Assembly (NCBI GenBank): GCA_900317025.1
Contig: ONFG01000017.1
Span: forward strand, 1 to 39,844
Direction of reading: 5' to 3'
Length of the DNA stretch: 39,844 nucleotides
DNA from: an uncultured Eubacteriales bacterium
GTDB taxonomy: Bacteria; Bacillota; Clostridia; Oscillospirales; Acutalibacteraceae
Shown: positions 1 through 7,774 of the stretch, piece after piece
How the letters are laid out: every line of letters begins with the position of its first letter
Position numbering within the stretch: the stretch's first letter is position 1
The notes under the pieces: generated by a model
What the model was told of the DNA's origin: nothing
The model's database searches: none
What the model saw: only the letters and a program-made list of their open reading frames with translations
Program-made: the position numbers and the translations under genes

Positions 1-1016
1 GAAAGATCCTGAGAATCAACAACGCCCTTTACAAACGCGAACTGCTCAGGGATAAGGTCGGAGCAGTTCTCCATGATGAGAACGCCGCTGCTGTAAAGCT
101 GGAGACCCTTCTTATACTCCTTTGTGAAATAGTTATAGGGAACTCTTGCGGGAACGAAGAGGAGCGACTTGTATGTTACAACGCCCTCGACAGAGTTTGC
201 GAAAACTCTTGCCGGGTCTTCAAAATCGAGGAACTTCTGCTTGTAGAAGTCGTTGTACTCCTCGTCGGTAACGTCCTTTTTATTGCGCTGCCAGATCGGC
301 ACCATGGAGTTGAGCACCTCGTTCTCGGTGACGGTTTCGTACTCGGGGTTTTCGAGGTCACTGCCCTCCTTCATCTTCCTGTGATCCATATCCATCGTGA
401 TCGGGTAGCGGATATAATCGGAATATTTTGAAACGAGCGCGGAGATCTTGTACTTTTCGAGGAACTCGCTGTACTTCTCCTGGTCCGTGTCTTCCTTTAC
501 TTTGATTATGATCTTCGTACCGACGGTATCCTTGTTGATCTCGGTGATCTCGTAGCCGTCAACGCCGGAGCTTTGCCACTGGTAAGCCTGATCGCTGCCG
601 TACTTCTTTGTCTGAACGGTGATCTCGTCGGCTACCATGAATGCGGAGTAGAAGCCTACGCCGAACTGACCAATGATGTCAACGTCGTCTGTCTTGCCGT
701 TTTCCTGCTTGAACTTGAACGAGCCGGAATTTGCGATCGTGCCGAGATTCTCGTCAAGATCCTCCCTGTTCATGCCGATGCCGTTGTCGGTAACGGTGAT
801 GGTGCGGGCGTCTTTATCGACTTCAAGGCTTATTTTGAACTCGTCTTTGTTGATGCCGACGTTCTCGTCTGTCAGCGAGATATAGTAAAGCTTGTCGATG
901 GCGTCGCTTGCGTTAGATATGATCTCACGGAGGAATATCTCCTTATGAGTATAAATTGAATTGATCATCAAGTCGAGAAGCCTTTTGGACTCCGACTTAA
1001 ATTCGGTCTTTGCCAT
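1..1016 (-). CDS. htpG: Chaperone HtpG (Hsp90), 5' part only
   Basis: Bacterial Hsp90, an ATP-dependent cytosolic chaperone dimer. About 338 N-terminal residues are in the window and the gene runs off the left edge; the family is usually about 620 residues. The N-terminal GHKL ATPase motifs are visible in order: NASDAIDKL, DNGIGM and GQFGVGFYSAFMVAD. The start MAKTEFKSE is chosen because an AGAGGT ribosome binding site lies just upstream. A consensus promoter and a CIRCE operator sit directly in front, so HrcA repression is expected. It appears monocistronic at its 5' end. Confidence 0.97.
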   Translation of the reverse strand, partial: MAKTEFKSESKRLLDLMINSIYTHKEIFLREIISNASDAIDKLYYISLTDENVGINKDEFKISLEVDKDARTITVTDNGIGMNREDLDENLGTIANSGSFKFKQENGKTDDVDIIGQFGVGFYSAFMVADEITVQTKKYGSDQAYQWQSSGVDGYEITEINKDTVGTKIIIKVKEDTDQEKYSEFLEKYKISALVSKYSDYIRYPITMDMDHRKMKEGSDLENPEYETVTENEVLNSMVPIWQRNKKDVTDEEYNDFYKQKFLDFEDPARVFANSVEGVVTYKSLLFVPARVPYNYFTKEYKKGLQLYSSGVLIMENCSDLIPEQFAFVKGVVDSQDL

Positions 1017-1040
1017 TACATATTACCTCTTTATTGTTTT

Positions 1041-1067
1041 TTAGCACTCGGTCTGTTTAAGTGCTAA
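1041..1067 (-). promoter_or_regulatory. CIRCE operator (HrcA binding site)
   Basis: Inverted repeat TTAGCACTC - 9 nt - AAGTGCTAA, one mismatch from the consensus TTAGCACTC-N9-GAGTGCTAA. It lies just downstream of the -10 box, covering the expected transcription start of htpG. CIRCE is the operator of the heat-shock repressor HrcA, usually found before groESL and hrcA-grpE-dnaK. Confidence 0.95.
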
Positions 1068-1071
1068 AATA

Positions 1072-1100
1072 AATATATCTCAAAACCGAACTTTTGTCAA
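1072..1100 (-). promoter_or_regulatory. Sigma-A type promoter of htpG
   Basis: Reads TTGACA-N17-TATATT on the minus strand (-35 at 1095-1100, -10 at 1072-1077). It is followed within 5 nt by the CIRCE element. Confidence 0.9.
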
Positions 1101-1137
1101 TACTTAAATTGTTAAAAATCCTTTAAATGCGGTCGGC

Positions 1138-1836
1138 TCAGACAGGGCTCTTTAACTGCCTGCTAAGAAAGCTCTCGTAAGCCTCCATAACTCCGCAGCG
1201 CTCCCGCTTTCTCACCAGCACCCGCTCCCCGCTGTAAAGGAAAAAGTCGCCGTCAGCCTCGGCTATCTGCTTCATGTTCACGATGAAGCTTCGGTGGCAG
1301 CGCAGAAAGCAGTTCCCGAGCATTTCGCTCATGTTTGAAAGCGTCATCTTTACCGTTACGCTGCCGCCGGAAACGGTGTGGACGGTGCAGCAATTGTGAC
1401 CGCTTTCGATATATGTTATGTTGTCCGGAGAGAGGCTGCTGATGCCGCCTGCGCATCGAAGCAGGATCTTCCTCGCGCCGATCGTTTCCATTCCGGAAAA
1501 GAGCGTTTCGAGCGCCTTCGAGCTTACCGGCTTCATCAGAAACCCGCAGGCTCCGACGCCGTAACCGAGAACCGCAAGCTCGGCGCTCTCGCTCATGATA
1601 ACTAGTCGCCCCGAATAGCCGGCTCTTCTCAATGCCGCTGCAAGCTCCTTCTCTTCGGCACAAACACCCAAGAACACGACGTCGAAAGCGGCGCTGCCGA
1701 CATCGGAAATAAGCTGCCTTAAATTGAAATAACAGCTAAGCTTCAGCGGCTCGGATCTTTGTGAGCAATACTTCTTTAAACGAATAACTAACCTTTCCAT
1801 ATCTGCACAGCAGCGTTCACAAACTGCCAGTCTCAT
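1138..1836 (-). CDS. LytTR-family DNA-binding regulator with degenerate receiver domain
   Basis: About 232 residues: an N-terminal receiver-like fold (roughly 1-115) and a C-terminal LytTR DNA-binding domain (roughly 130-228), recognised from YIESGHNCCTVHT and the FLRCHRSFIVNMKQI segment. The receiver keeps the Lys (FLMKP), but the usual phospho-Asp position reads FDVVFLGV, with Gly in place of Asp, and the N-terminal acidic pair is missing. Phosphorylation is therefore unlikely, and no histidine kinase gene is nearby. The start MRLAVCERC is preferred over an upstream TTG (at 1944) because an AAAGGGAG site precedes it. Targets are unknown. Confidence 0.85.
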   Translation of the reverse strand: MRLAVCERCCADMERLVIRLKKYCSQRSEPLKLSCYFNLRQLISDVGSAAFDVVFLGVCAEEKELAAALRRAGYSGRLVIMSESAELAVLGYGVGACGFLMKPVSSKALETLFSGMETIGARKILLRCAGGISSLSPDNITYIESGHNCCTVHTVSGGSVTVKMTLSNMSEMLGNCFLRCHRSFIVNMKQIAEADGDFFLYSGERVLVRKRERCGVMEAYESFLSRQLKSPV

Positions 1837-1960
1837 AAAATATTCGCTCCCTTTAACAAAACAATTCTTCAAACAGCGCCTCTCCCCACGGCGCATAGTT
1901 ACACAAGCCGACGACTGCGGGGTCAGCCGATAGCCTTCACTCAATTAACTGACGAAGAAT

Positions 1961-1989
1961 ATTATACATTTCAAATTACAAAATTGCAA
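1961..1989 (-). promoter_or_regulatory. Promoter of the LytTR regulator gene
   Basis: TTGCAA-N17-TATAAT on the minus strand, giving a leader of about 118 nt before the chosen start. A small palindrome TGTCA-TTT-TGACA at 2016-2028 lies upstream of the -35 box and could be an operator. The surrounding 1945-2097 is AT-rich and holds no other gene. Confidence 0.75.
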
Positions 1990-2097
1990 TATATTCTTGG
2001 CAAAAATTTCAACTTTGTCATTTTGACATTTTTGATTTCGTTTTGTTCGATTTTAGAATTTTAATTTTGTACACTTTGCACAAGCAAATAAATACAT

Positions 2098-2144
2098 AAA
2101 AAAGATCATCAGCCGAGCGGTCTTTCAACCTCAGACTGATGATC
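2098..2144 (-). terminator. Intrinsic terminator after the patatin-like gene
   Basis: Minus strand: GATCATCAG and CTGATGATC pair around an inner helix (CTGAGGT with ACC and CTCGG), followed by six T. It ends the trxA-patatin unit. Confidence 0.88.
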
Positions 2145-2154
2145 CGTATTGCAT

Positions 2155-3006
2155 TTATTTCACTTCGAGATATTCCCTAAGCTTCGGGAGAAGACGCTCG
2201 GCGTCCTTTCTGCCGATCTGATACACCTCCTCGAGGTGGTCGGGGTCGGCGTCGGTTCGGGAGATACCAAGCTCCTCCGACGGGCGGATAAAGAAAATGC
2301 TGCCCTTTTTCTCTTCGGCAAGGATATACTCCTTCTGCTCATTGTACATTTTCGGGCGTTCCTTCATCGCATTAAGGAAATTCGGGTAAGCGTGATACAG
2401 GATATTAGCAAGCCCGATGTTCTCCGCCTCTTTGACGTAGCTGTCGGTGCGGGTCGCGACGACGACGTTCTTTTCAAAGCCCATCTGCTGAAAGCGCCGC
2501 AAAGGGATGCTGTCGGTCATGCCGCCGTCGAGCAGCTTGTAGCCGCCGACGTTCACGATCTTCGAGACGAACGGAAGCGTTGCCGAGGCTCTCAGATACT
2601 CCATCTGGACGGGGTCTTTGAGGTCGTCGACCTTGAAATACTCGGTGCCGCCCGTCAGAACATTGGCGCAGACGGCGTAAAACTCCGTCGGGTTTTCCTT
2701 GAAGGCGTCGTTGTCGATGGGGTCGAGAGTCCACGGGATATCTTCGTAGCAGAATTTTTTCCCGACCATATCGCCCGTTAATATCATATTGCGAAAGCTC
2801 ATGAAGCGCTTGTCGTGAGCGTATTTCTTATAGTAGCGGATATTCCTGCCGGGCTGGCGGGCTTTGTAGCTCGCGCCGTGTATCGCGCCCGCCGACACGC
2901 CGATTATCCCGTCGTACTCGATCCCGTTTTCCATCATCACGTCGAGCACGCCGATCGTATACGTCGCCCGCATACCTCCGCCCTCGAGCACAAGTCCTGT
3001 TTTCAT
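2155..3006 (-). CDS. Patatin-like phospholipase family protein
   Basis: 283 residues, a serine hydrolase of the patatin/RssA type that probably acts on lipid acyl esters; the real substrate is unknown. Visible motifs are the oxyanion loop LEGGGMRATY (residues 7-16), the nucleophile elbow GVSAG with Ser38, and the catalytic-Asp motif DGGMTDSIPL near residue 160. There is no signal peptide, so it is probably cytosolic. The start is supported by AAGGGGGAAAG upstream. It lies 39 bp behind the thioredoxin gene and is probably co-transcribed with it. A strong terminator follows. Confidence 0.9.
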   Translation of the reverse strand: MKTGLVLEGGGMRATYTIGVLDVMMENGIEYDGIIGVSAGAIHGASYKARQPGRNIRYYKKYAHDKRFMSFRNMILTGDMVGKKFCYEDIPWTLDPIDNDAFKENPTEFYAVCANVLTGGTEYFKVDDLKDPVQMEYLRASATLPFVSKIVNVGGYKLLDGGMTDSIPLRRFQQMGFEKNVVVATRTDSYVKEAENIGLANILYHAYPNFLNAMKERPKMYNEQKEYILAEEKKGSIFFIRPSEELGISRTDADPDHLEEVYQIGRKDAERLLPKLREYLEVK

Positions 3007-3045
3007 TTTCTTTCCCCCTTCACGCCGTTTGACGGCGCAGATCTA

Positions 3046-3357
3046 TCAGACGCTCCTAACGAAATTCAATATATCGTCTTCGCTATGGTAGCCCGTAAGC
3101 TTTGCCGCCGCCTTGCCGCCTTTAAAGACGATGAGCGTTGGCACCGACATCACGCCGTACTGCTGCGCCAACTCGAGGTCGTCGTCGATATTGACTCTGC
3201 CGACGTCGAAGCCCGGGTCTGAATCGGCTATATCCTCGATGATCGGCATCATCATCATGCACGGACCGCACCACGGAGCAAAGAAATCCACGAGCACGGT
3301 GTTCTCGTTTTCGAGCACCTCGCTTTGGAAACATTCTGCCGTAAGCTCAAATTCCAT
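3046..3357 (-). CDS. trxA: Thioredoxin
   Basis: 103 residues, the usual thioredoxin length, with the redox active site FFAPWCGPC (Cys30 and Cys33) and the cis-Pro loop VMSVPTLIVF. It acts as a cytosolic dithiol-disulfide reductant. A GAGAGGATC site precedes the ATG. It lies just downstream of the rpsR terminator; no separate promoter was recognised, so it may depend on read-through or on a weak promoter not seen here. The patatin-like gene follows. Confidence 0.95.
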   Translation of the reverse strand: MEFELTAECFQSEVLENENTVLVDFFAPWCGPCMMMMPIIEDIADSDPGFDVGRVNIDDDLELAQQYGVMSVPTLIVFKGGKAAAKLTGYHSEDDILNFVRSV

Positions 3358-3380
3358 AATATGATCCTCTCTGTCATTCC

Positions 3381-3417
3381 AAAAAAAGAGCCGCAGCTTT
3401 GTTTAAGATGCGGCTCT
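3381..3417 (-). terminator. Intrinsic terminator of rpsF-ssb-rpsR
   Basis: AGAGCCGCA and TGCGGCTCT form a perfect 9-bp stem with a 13-nt loop, followed by a run of T on the minus strand. Confidence 0.93.
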
Positions 3418-3435
3418 GTAGTTATTGATCTGATA

Positions 3436-3687
3436 TCAATCGCTTGTGTAGGGCAAAAGTGCAAGGTGTCTTGCTCTTTTGATAGCTACCGTAAGCGCTC
3501 TCTGGTGACGAGCGCAGGTACCTGTTACACGTCTGGGGAGGATCTTAGCTCTCTCAGAAAGGTAACGGCGAAGCTTTCCAACGTCCTTGTAGTCGATGGA
3601 AGCTACGTTGCTCTCGCAGAATGCGCAAACCTTTCTACGGCCTCTGCGGCCGCCCCTGCGGTTATCTCTCTCGGGTCTGTCTGCCAT
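3436..3687 (-). CDS. rpsR: 30S ribosomal protein S18 (bS18)
   Basis: 83 residues, basic, ending LALLPYTSD. The conserved core KVCAFCE...[28 protein letters not shown] is complete. It binds S6 on the platform of the small subunit. It is last in the conserved rpsF-ssb-rpsR operon, 43 bp after ssb, and has its own terminator. Confidence 0.98.
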   Translation of the reverse strand: MADRPERDNRRGGRRGRRKVCAFCESNVASIDYKDVGKLRRYLSERAKILPRRVTGTCARHQRALTVAIKRARHLALLPYTSD

Positions 3688-3730
3688 TTTTATCGCTCCT
3701 TTTCATTAAAATCATCAAAATAAAATCGTC

Positions 3731-4192
3731 TTAGAACGGCAGATCGTCGTCAAGCGGAGTCTGTGCGAAATCGCTTGCGCTGCCATTCGAGTAAGTCGCC
3801 TCGGGCGCATTGTCTGCGCGCTGGGAGCCGTAGCTGCTGCCTGTGTAGCTGCTGCCGCCGCCCTGCGACTCTCTCTTGCTGCCTGTAAATTGTGCATTGT
3901 CAACGCTGACGGTGAAAGATGTTCTCTTGTTGCCGTCTCTGTCGGTGTAGGAGTCCTGCTGAAGTGAACCCTGAACGGCGATCATCTGCCCCTTAGCAAA
4001 GTAACGGGAAATGAATTCGGCGTTCGCCCTCCATGCAACGCAGTTGATGAAGTCGGTCTTTCTCTCCTCGCCGTTTCTTGAAAAGCTGCGGTCAACAGCG
4101 ATCGAGAAGCGGCAGTAGGACGTACCGTTCGACGATGTACGAAGCTCAGGGTCAGCTGTGAGTCTGCCCATAAGTACAACAACATTCAACAT
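3731..4192 (-). CDS. ssb: Single-stranded DNA-binding protein
   Basis: 153 residues: an N-terminal OB fold (about 1-108, starting MLNVVVLMGRLTADPELR), a Gly/Ser-rich linker, and the acidic C-terminal tip DDDLPF that docks replication and repair partners. The family length is normal. It lies between rpsF and rpsR as in most Firmicutes; the spacing to rpsF is 14 bp. Confidence 0.98.
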   Translation of the reverse strand: MLNVVVLMGRLTADPELRTSSNGTSYCRFSIAVDRSFSRNGEERKTDFINCVAWRANAEFISRYFAKGQMIAVQGSLQQDSYTDRDGNKRTSFTVSVDNAQFTGSKRESQGGGSSYTGSSYGSQRADNAPEATYSNGSASDFAQTPLDDDLPF

Positions 4193-4206
4193 AAATATTG
4201 CCTCCC

Positions 4207-4551
4207 TTATGCTTCTGTCTTTTCGAGCTTAGCCGTCTTTACTGCAGTCTCTTCTTTTTCGTCTTTTTTGATGATCAACGAACGAAGAACGCCGTCTGTG
4301 ATCTTGTATCTTCTGTCAAGCTCTGCCGGGAAATCAGCGTCACTTGTGAAGTTGAAGAGAACGTAGTAGCCCTCTGTCTCCTTGGCGATCTCATAAGCAA
4401 GAGCTCTCTTGCCCCAGTCGTCAACGCCCTTGAGAGCAGCGTGTCTTTCGATAACGCCTTTGAAGTAGTCAACTACCTTCTGTGCGCCCTCTTCGCCGAG
4501 CTTTGCGGAAACAACAAGTACAGACTCGTAATCATACTGTAACTTTTCCAT
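4207..4551 (-). CDS. rpsF: 30S ribosomal protein S6 (bS6)
   Basis: 114 residues with the S6 ferredoxin-like fold (YESVLVVSAKLGEEG...GYYVLFNFTSDADFPAELDRRYKITDGVLRSLIIK) and a short acidic/basic tail. The start MEKLQYDYE is fixed by a GAAGGAGGT site 9 nt upstream, not the longer open frame. It is first in the rpsF-ssb-rpsR operon and is preceded by a consensus promoter and a structured leader. Confidence 0.97.
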   Translation of the reverse strand: MEKLQYDYESVLVVSAKLGEEGAQKVVDYFKGVIERHAALKGVDDWGKRALAYEIAKETEGYYVLFNFTSDADFPAELDRRYKITDGVLRSLIIKKDEKEETAVKTAKLEKTEA

Positions 4552-4570
4552 GTCTTTTGCACCTCCTTCT

Positions 4571-4620
4571 GGACTTTGGCTCCGTATCTCTCGGAGCAAG
4601 GAGTTACTCCGTTTAGGCGG
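4571..4620 (-). promoter_or_regulatory. Structured 5' leader of rpsF, candidate S6:S18 autoregulatory RNA
   Basis: Minus strand: GCTCCG-AGAGATA-CGGAGC forms a 6-bp hairpin (4579-4597), extended by ACT/AGT across an internal loop, and is preceded by GGAGT/ACTCC. Leaders bound by the S6:S18 complex are known before rpsF in many bacteria and contain a CCG feature. The match to that family is by position and general shape only. Confidence 0.4.
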
Positions 4621-4632
4621 AATAACGTTAAT

Positions 4633-4661
4633 ATTATAACCGATACTTTCCAAATTGTCAA
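4633..4661 (-). promoter_or_regulatory. Promoter of rpsF-ssb-rpsR
   Basis: TTGACA-N17-TATAAT, a perfect consensus on the minus strand (-35 at 4656-4661, -10 at 4633-4638). Confidence 0.95.
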
Positions 4662-4692
4662 GAGATTTTTTCGCAAAAGCCGGCAAGAGCCG

Positions 4693-4752
4693 ACAGTCGA
4701 TTCCGATTTTACTTTTTCGTTAAGGTCAGCCGGTCTCCGCACCGAGGGCTGC
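4693..4752 (+). repeat. Dispersed repeat B, copy 1
   Basis: About 60 bp beginning ACAGT, through a T-rich middle, to CTCCGCACCGAGGGCTGC. It aligns with 17673-17728 over its whole length with a few small gaps. The right half can form an AGCC/GGCT hairpin. It lies in the rpsF-nadB intergenic region (4552-5011), which otherwise holds only the two promoters and the rpsF leader. Confidence 0.55.
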
Positions 4753-4870
4753 CACTAAAATTTCGCCAAAGCATCGCGGTTTTCTCCATTTTTTAACGAG
4801 GAAAACTCCATAATTTTGACTGAACAATCATACAAATTCTGCTTAATTCCGCCAATATTCAAAATTCATC

Positions 4871-4899
4871 TTGTAAGCTCGGGCAGAGTGTGTTATACT
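4871..4899 (+). promoter_or_regulatory. Promoter of nadBC
   Basis: TTGTAA-N17-TATACT, giving a leader of about 105 nt before nadB. The leader can form GGCAG/CTGCC (4938-4959) but matches no regulator or riboswitch known to me. Confidence 0.7.
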
Positions 4900-5011
4900 G
4901 GAATAAGTATATATAAAGCCACCGCAAAGCTTCAAGCGGGCAGCGCACAGCGAACTGCCGGAAAGATTTGACGGCGGGCGCTACATAAAATGCAACCGGG
5001 GAATTTCTATT

Positions 5012-6319
5012 ATGAAAAAGGCAGACATTTTGATAATCGGCACAGGCGTTGCGGGGCTTTTTACCGCGCTCAACCTGCCGCAGGACAAGAACATTCTCAT
5101 CATCACGAAGGATATTTGCGAAAACAGCGACTCGTTCCTTGCTCAGGGCGGCATCTGCGTTCTTAAAGACGAGAGCGACTACGAGAGCTATTATGAAGAC
5201 ACGCTCAAGGCAGGGCATTATGAAAACCGCAGAGAATCGGTCGATATAATGATCCGCTCGTCGCCCGAGATAATATCGGACCTTGTATCCTACGGCGTCG
5301 ATTTCGAGCGAAATGAAAATGGCTTTGTCTACACAAGAGAGGGCGCTCACTCCACCCCGAGGATACTCTTCCACGAGGACATAACGGGCGAGGAGATCAC
5401 CTCGAAGCTGCTTGCGGCAGTGCGGAAGCTTGAGAACGTGACGATACTCGAGCACAACGCGATGGTTGACTTGATCGTTGAGGGCGGCGAATGCTTCGGC
5501 GTCGTCGCAAAGGACGGCAACGGTACACTTTACAATATTTTCGCCTCGCAGACAGTTCTCGCAACGGGCGGCGTCGGCGGTCTTTACGTTCACTCGACAA
5601 ACTACCGCCACTTAACGGGTGACGCGCTCGGCGTATGCATGGAGCACGGCATAAAGCTAGAAAATATCGACTACGTGCAGATACACCCGACATCTTACTA
5701 CATGGCGAACCACGACCGCCGCTTCCTCATCTCGGAATCGGTCAGAGGCGAGGGCGCCGTACTGCTCGACAAAAACGGCGAACGCTTCACCGATGAGCTT
5801 CAGCCAAGAGACATTGTCACGGCGGCTATCCGCAAACAAATGGAGAAGGACGGCACGCCGCACGTATGGCTCTCGCTGAGGAACATCGACGAGGAGACGA
5901 TCAGAAAGCATTTCCCCCACATCTACGAATACTGCCTTGAACACGGCGTTTCGCTGCCTCAGGACAGCATTCCCGTCGTTCCCGCTCAGCACTACTTTAT
6001 GGGCGGAGTCTGGGTCGACTCGGACAGCAGGACCTCCTGCAGCAGGCTCTACGCCGTAGGTGAAGCGAGCTGCAACGGCGTTCACGGAAAGAACCGCCTC
6101 GCTTCAAATTCGCTGCTCGAAAGCCTCGTCTTCGCGAAGAGAGCGGCAAAGCACATCACCGAAACGGGTACTCCCGCCGAGATCGGCGCAGAGCTTACAG
6201 ATAAATACGAAAAGCTTCTCAAAGAAAATCGGGACTACCTGCTTCTTCGCGACGACTACGTCAGCGTGATGAGAAGCGAAATAGAAAAAGCAAAGGAGAA
6301 TCACCTCAATGGAAAGTAA
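5012..6319 (+). CDS. nadB: L-aspartate oxidase, short form
   Basis: FAD-dependent oxidation of L-aspartate to iminoaspartate, the first step of de novo NAD synthesis. 435 residues: an N-terminal FAD motif (IIGTGVAGLFTA, residues 7-18), the capping segment with REGAHSTPRILFHEDITG, and the C-terminal FAD site GEASCNGVHGKNRLASNSLLE. Proteobacterial NadB is about 540 residues; the helical C-terminal domain is mostly absent here, as in some clostridial homologues. It overlaps nadC by 11 bp. nadA (quinolinate synthase) is not in the window. Confidence 0.95.
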   Translation: MKKADILIIGTGVAGLFTALNLPQDKNILIITKDICENSDSFLAQGGICVLKDESDYESYYEDTLKAGHYENRRESVDIMIRSSPEIISDLVSYGVDFERNENGFVYTREGAHSTPRILFHEDITGEEITSKLLAAVRKLENVTILEHNAMVDLIVEGGECFGVVAKDGNGTLYNIFASQTVLATGGVGGLYVHSTNYRHLTGDALGVCMEHGIKLENIDYVQIHPTSYYMANHDRRFLISESVRGEGAVLLDKNGERFTDELQPRDIVTAAIRKQMEKDGTPHVWLSLRNIDEETIRKHFPHIYEYCLEHGVSLPQDSIPVVPAQHYFMGGVWVDSDSRTSCSRLYAVGEASCNGVHGKNRLASNSLLESLVFAKRAAKHITETGTPAEIGAELTDKYEKLLKENRDYLLLRDDYVSVMRSEIEKAKENHLNGK

Positions 6320-7187
6320 CGTAACGATGCTGCTTAATGCAGACGAGCTTATAAAGTCCGCTCTGAGAGAAGACATCTCGAGCGAGGATGTTTCGACAAA
6401 CGCCGTTATGCCCACGGCAAAAATGGGGGTTGTGAGCCTTATCGCAAAGCAGGACGGCATCATCTGCGGTCTAGGCGTTTTCAAGCGTGTATTCGAGATA
6501 CTCGACGAAAACGCGCAGATCGAATTCTACTTCAAAGACGGCGACATCGTTAAGAACAAGGACCTCGTTGCCACCGTTACGGGCGACATTCGCGCGCTGC
6601 TTTCCGGAGAGAGGACGGCGCTCAACTATCTCCAGAGAATGAGCGGCATCGCGACATATACATATGAAATGGCGAAGCTCTTCGACGGCACGAAGACAAA
6701 GCTCCTCGACACGCGGAAGACGACCCCGAACATGAGGATCTTCGAGAAGTACGCAGTAAAGACGGGCGGCGGCTATAATCACCGCTACAACCTCTCCGAC
6801 GGCGTTCTGCTCAAGGACAACCACATCGGAGCGGCAGGCTCGGTCGAGAAGGCTGTGAAGATGGCGAAGGAGTACGCGCCGTTTGTGCGCAAGATCGAGA
6901 TCGAGTGCGAGACGCTCGAGATGGTCAAGGAGGCGGCAGACGCAGGCGCAGACATCATCATGCTCGACAACATGGACATCGAGACGATGAAGGAGGCTAT
7001 CAGGATCATCGACGGCAGAGCGCAGACGGAATGCTCAGGCAACGTCACGAAGGAAAACGCCGCAAAGCTTGCGGACATCGGCGTGGACTTCGTATCGAGC
7101 GGCGCTCTCACCCACTCCGCCCCTATACTTGACCTCTCGCTAAAAAACCTTCACCCGATCTTCGACACAAAAGTCGGCGCGGTTTAA
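6309..7187 (+). CDS. nadC: Nicotinate-nucleotide pyrophosphorylase (carboxylating)
   Basis: Quinolinate phosphoribosyltransferase: quinolinate + PRPP gives nicotinate mononucleotide, CO2 and PPi. 292 residues, the family length. Key segments are LSGERTALNYLQRMSGIAT, LLDTRKTTPNMR, the KTGGGYNHRYNLSDGVLLKDNHI block and IMLDNM. An AAAGGAG site lies inside the end of nadB, so the two genes are translationally coupled. An intrinsic terminator follows. Confidence 0.97.
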   Translation: MESNVTMLLNADELIKSALREDISSEDVSTNAVMPTAKMGVVSLIAKQDGIICGLGVFKRVFEILDENAQIEFYFKDGDIVKNKDLVATVTGDIRALLSGERTALNYLQRMSGIATYTYEMAKLFDGTKTKLLDTRKTTPNMRIFEKYAVKTGGGYNHRYNLSDGVLLKDNHIGAAGSVEKAVKMAKEYAPFVRKIEIECETLEMVKEAADAGADIIMLDNMDIETMKEAIRIIDGRAQTECSGNVTKENAAKLADIGVDFVSSGALTHSAPILDLSLKNLHPIFDTKVGAV

Positions 7188-7203
7188 GAATAATGATCAG
7201 GCG

Positions 7204-7246
7204 GCAGCCGTTCGGGAAGCTTCGGATTTCCCGCGGCTGCTTTTTT
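7204..7246 (+). terminator. Intrinsic terminator of nadBC
   Basis: GCAGCCG and CGGCTGC enclose CGGGAA/TTTCCCG, followed by six T. Confidence 0.93.
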
Positions 7247-7267
7247 GCCGAATTTTCCGTTTTATTA

Positions 7268-7301
7268 TTGAATTCCTACAAAACCTATGATATAATAGTG
7301 T
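7268..7301 (+). promoter_or_regulatory. rrf2 promoter with overlapping candidate operator
   Basis: TTGAAT-N17-TATAAT (7268-7296). The spacer and -10 carry AAAACCTATGATATAATAG from 7280. This nearly repeats the palindrome over the metY -10 box (9571-9592, read on the minus strand as AAAACCTATGTATAATATAG). Autoregulation by the Rrf2 protein is inferred. Confidence 0.75.
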
Positions 7302-7330
7302 TATTATGTATGGTATCGGAGGAAATCAAC

Positions 7331-7765
7331 ATGAAGATCTCGACAAAAGGACGCTACGCTCTGCGGTTAATGATCGACCTTGCCGTAAACAGCGGCAGCT
7401 TCGTCGCATTAAAGGACGCCGCCGCACGTCAGGGCATATCGAAGAAGTACCTCGAGCAGATCGTTCCGCTGCTCAACAAATCGGGTATGCTGCTCACAAA
7501 CAGGGGCTACCAGGGAGGCTACAGGCTCGCCCGCAAGCCAGAGGACTACACCGTCGGCGATATCCTCAGGATCACCGAGGGCAGCCTTGCGCCCGTCTCG
7601 TGCCTTGACGGAGACGTCAACCTCTGCGAACGCCAGACCTCCTGCCCCACGCTCGAGCTTTGGCAGGGGCTTTACAAGGCAATCAACGACTATCTTGACG
7701 GTGTAACGCTCAAAGACCTGGTCGACAGGTACTACAAGCTCGGCGCAGACGAGTATTATATCTGA
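7331..7765 (+). CDS. Rrf2 family transcriptional regulator, IscR-like
   Basis: 144 residues. An N-terminal winged helix (MKISTKGRYALRLMIDLA... with ISKKYLEQIVPLLNKSGML and the wing NRGYQGGYRLA) is followed by a dimerisation helix. Three cysteines at 91, 99 and 105 resemble the Fe-S ligands of IscR, with slightly wider spacing; CymR-type members lack them. The ATG at 7331 is chosen because GGAGG lies 8 nt upstream. It may sense Fe-S status or cysteine supply. The metY gene next door and a shared palindrome at both promoters suggest sulfur metabolism as a target (inference). Confidence 0.93.
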   Translation: MKISTKGRYALRLMIDLAVNSGSFVALKDAAARQGISKKYLEQIVPLLNKSGMLLTNRGYQGGYRLARKPEDYTVGDILRITEGSLAPVSCLDGDVNLCERQTSCPTLELWQGLYKAINDYLDGVTLKDLVDRYYKLGADEYYI

Positions 7766-7774
7766 CAAAAGCAA

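Noticed and set aside
2010-2060. Direct-repeat LytTR binding sites upstream of the regulator gene
   Set aside because: The AT-rich repeats do not fit the paired LytTR consensus; only the short TGTCA/TGACA palindrome is noted.
4859-5611. Long open frame on the minus strand opposite nadB
   Set aside because: It covers the nadB start and promoter, lacks a ribosome binding site and gives no recognisable protein; it is a frame shadow. Similar long shadows opposite metY, recO, mltG, icd and acnA were rejected for the same reason.
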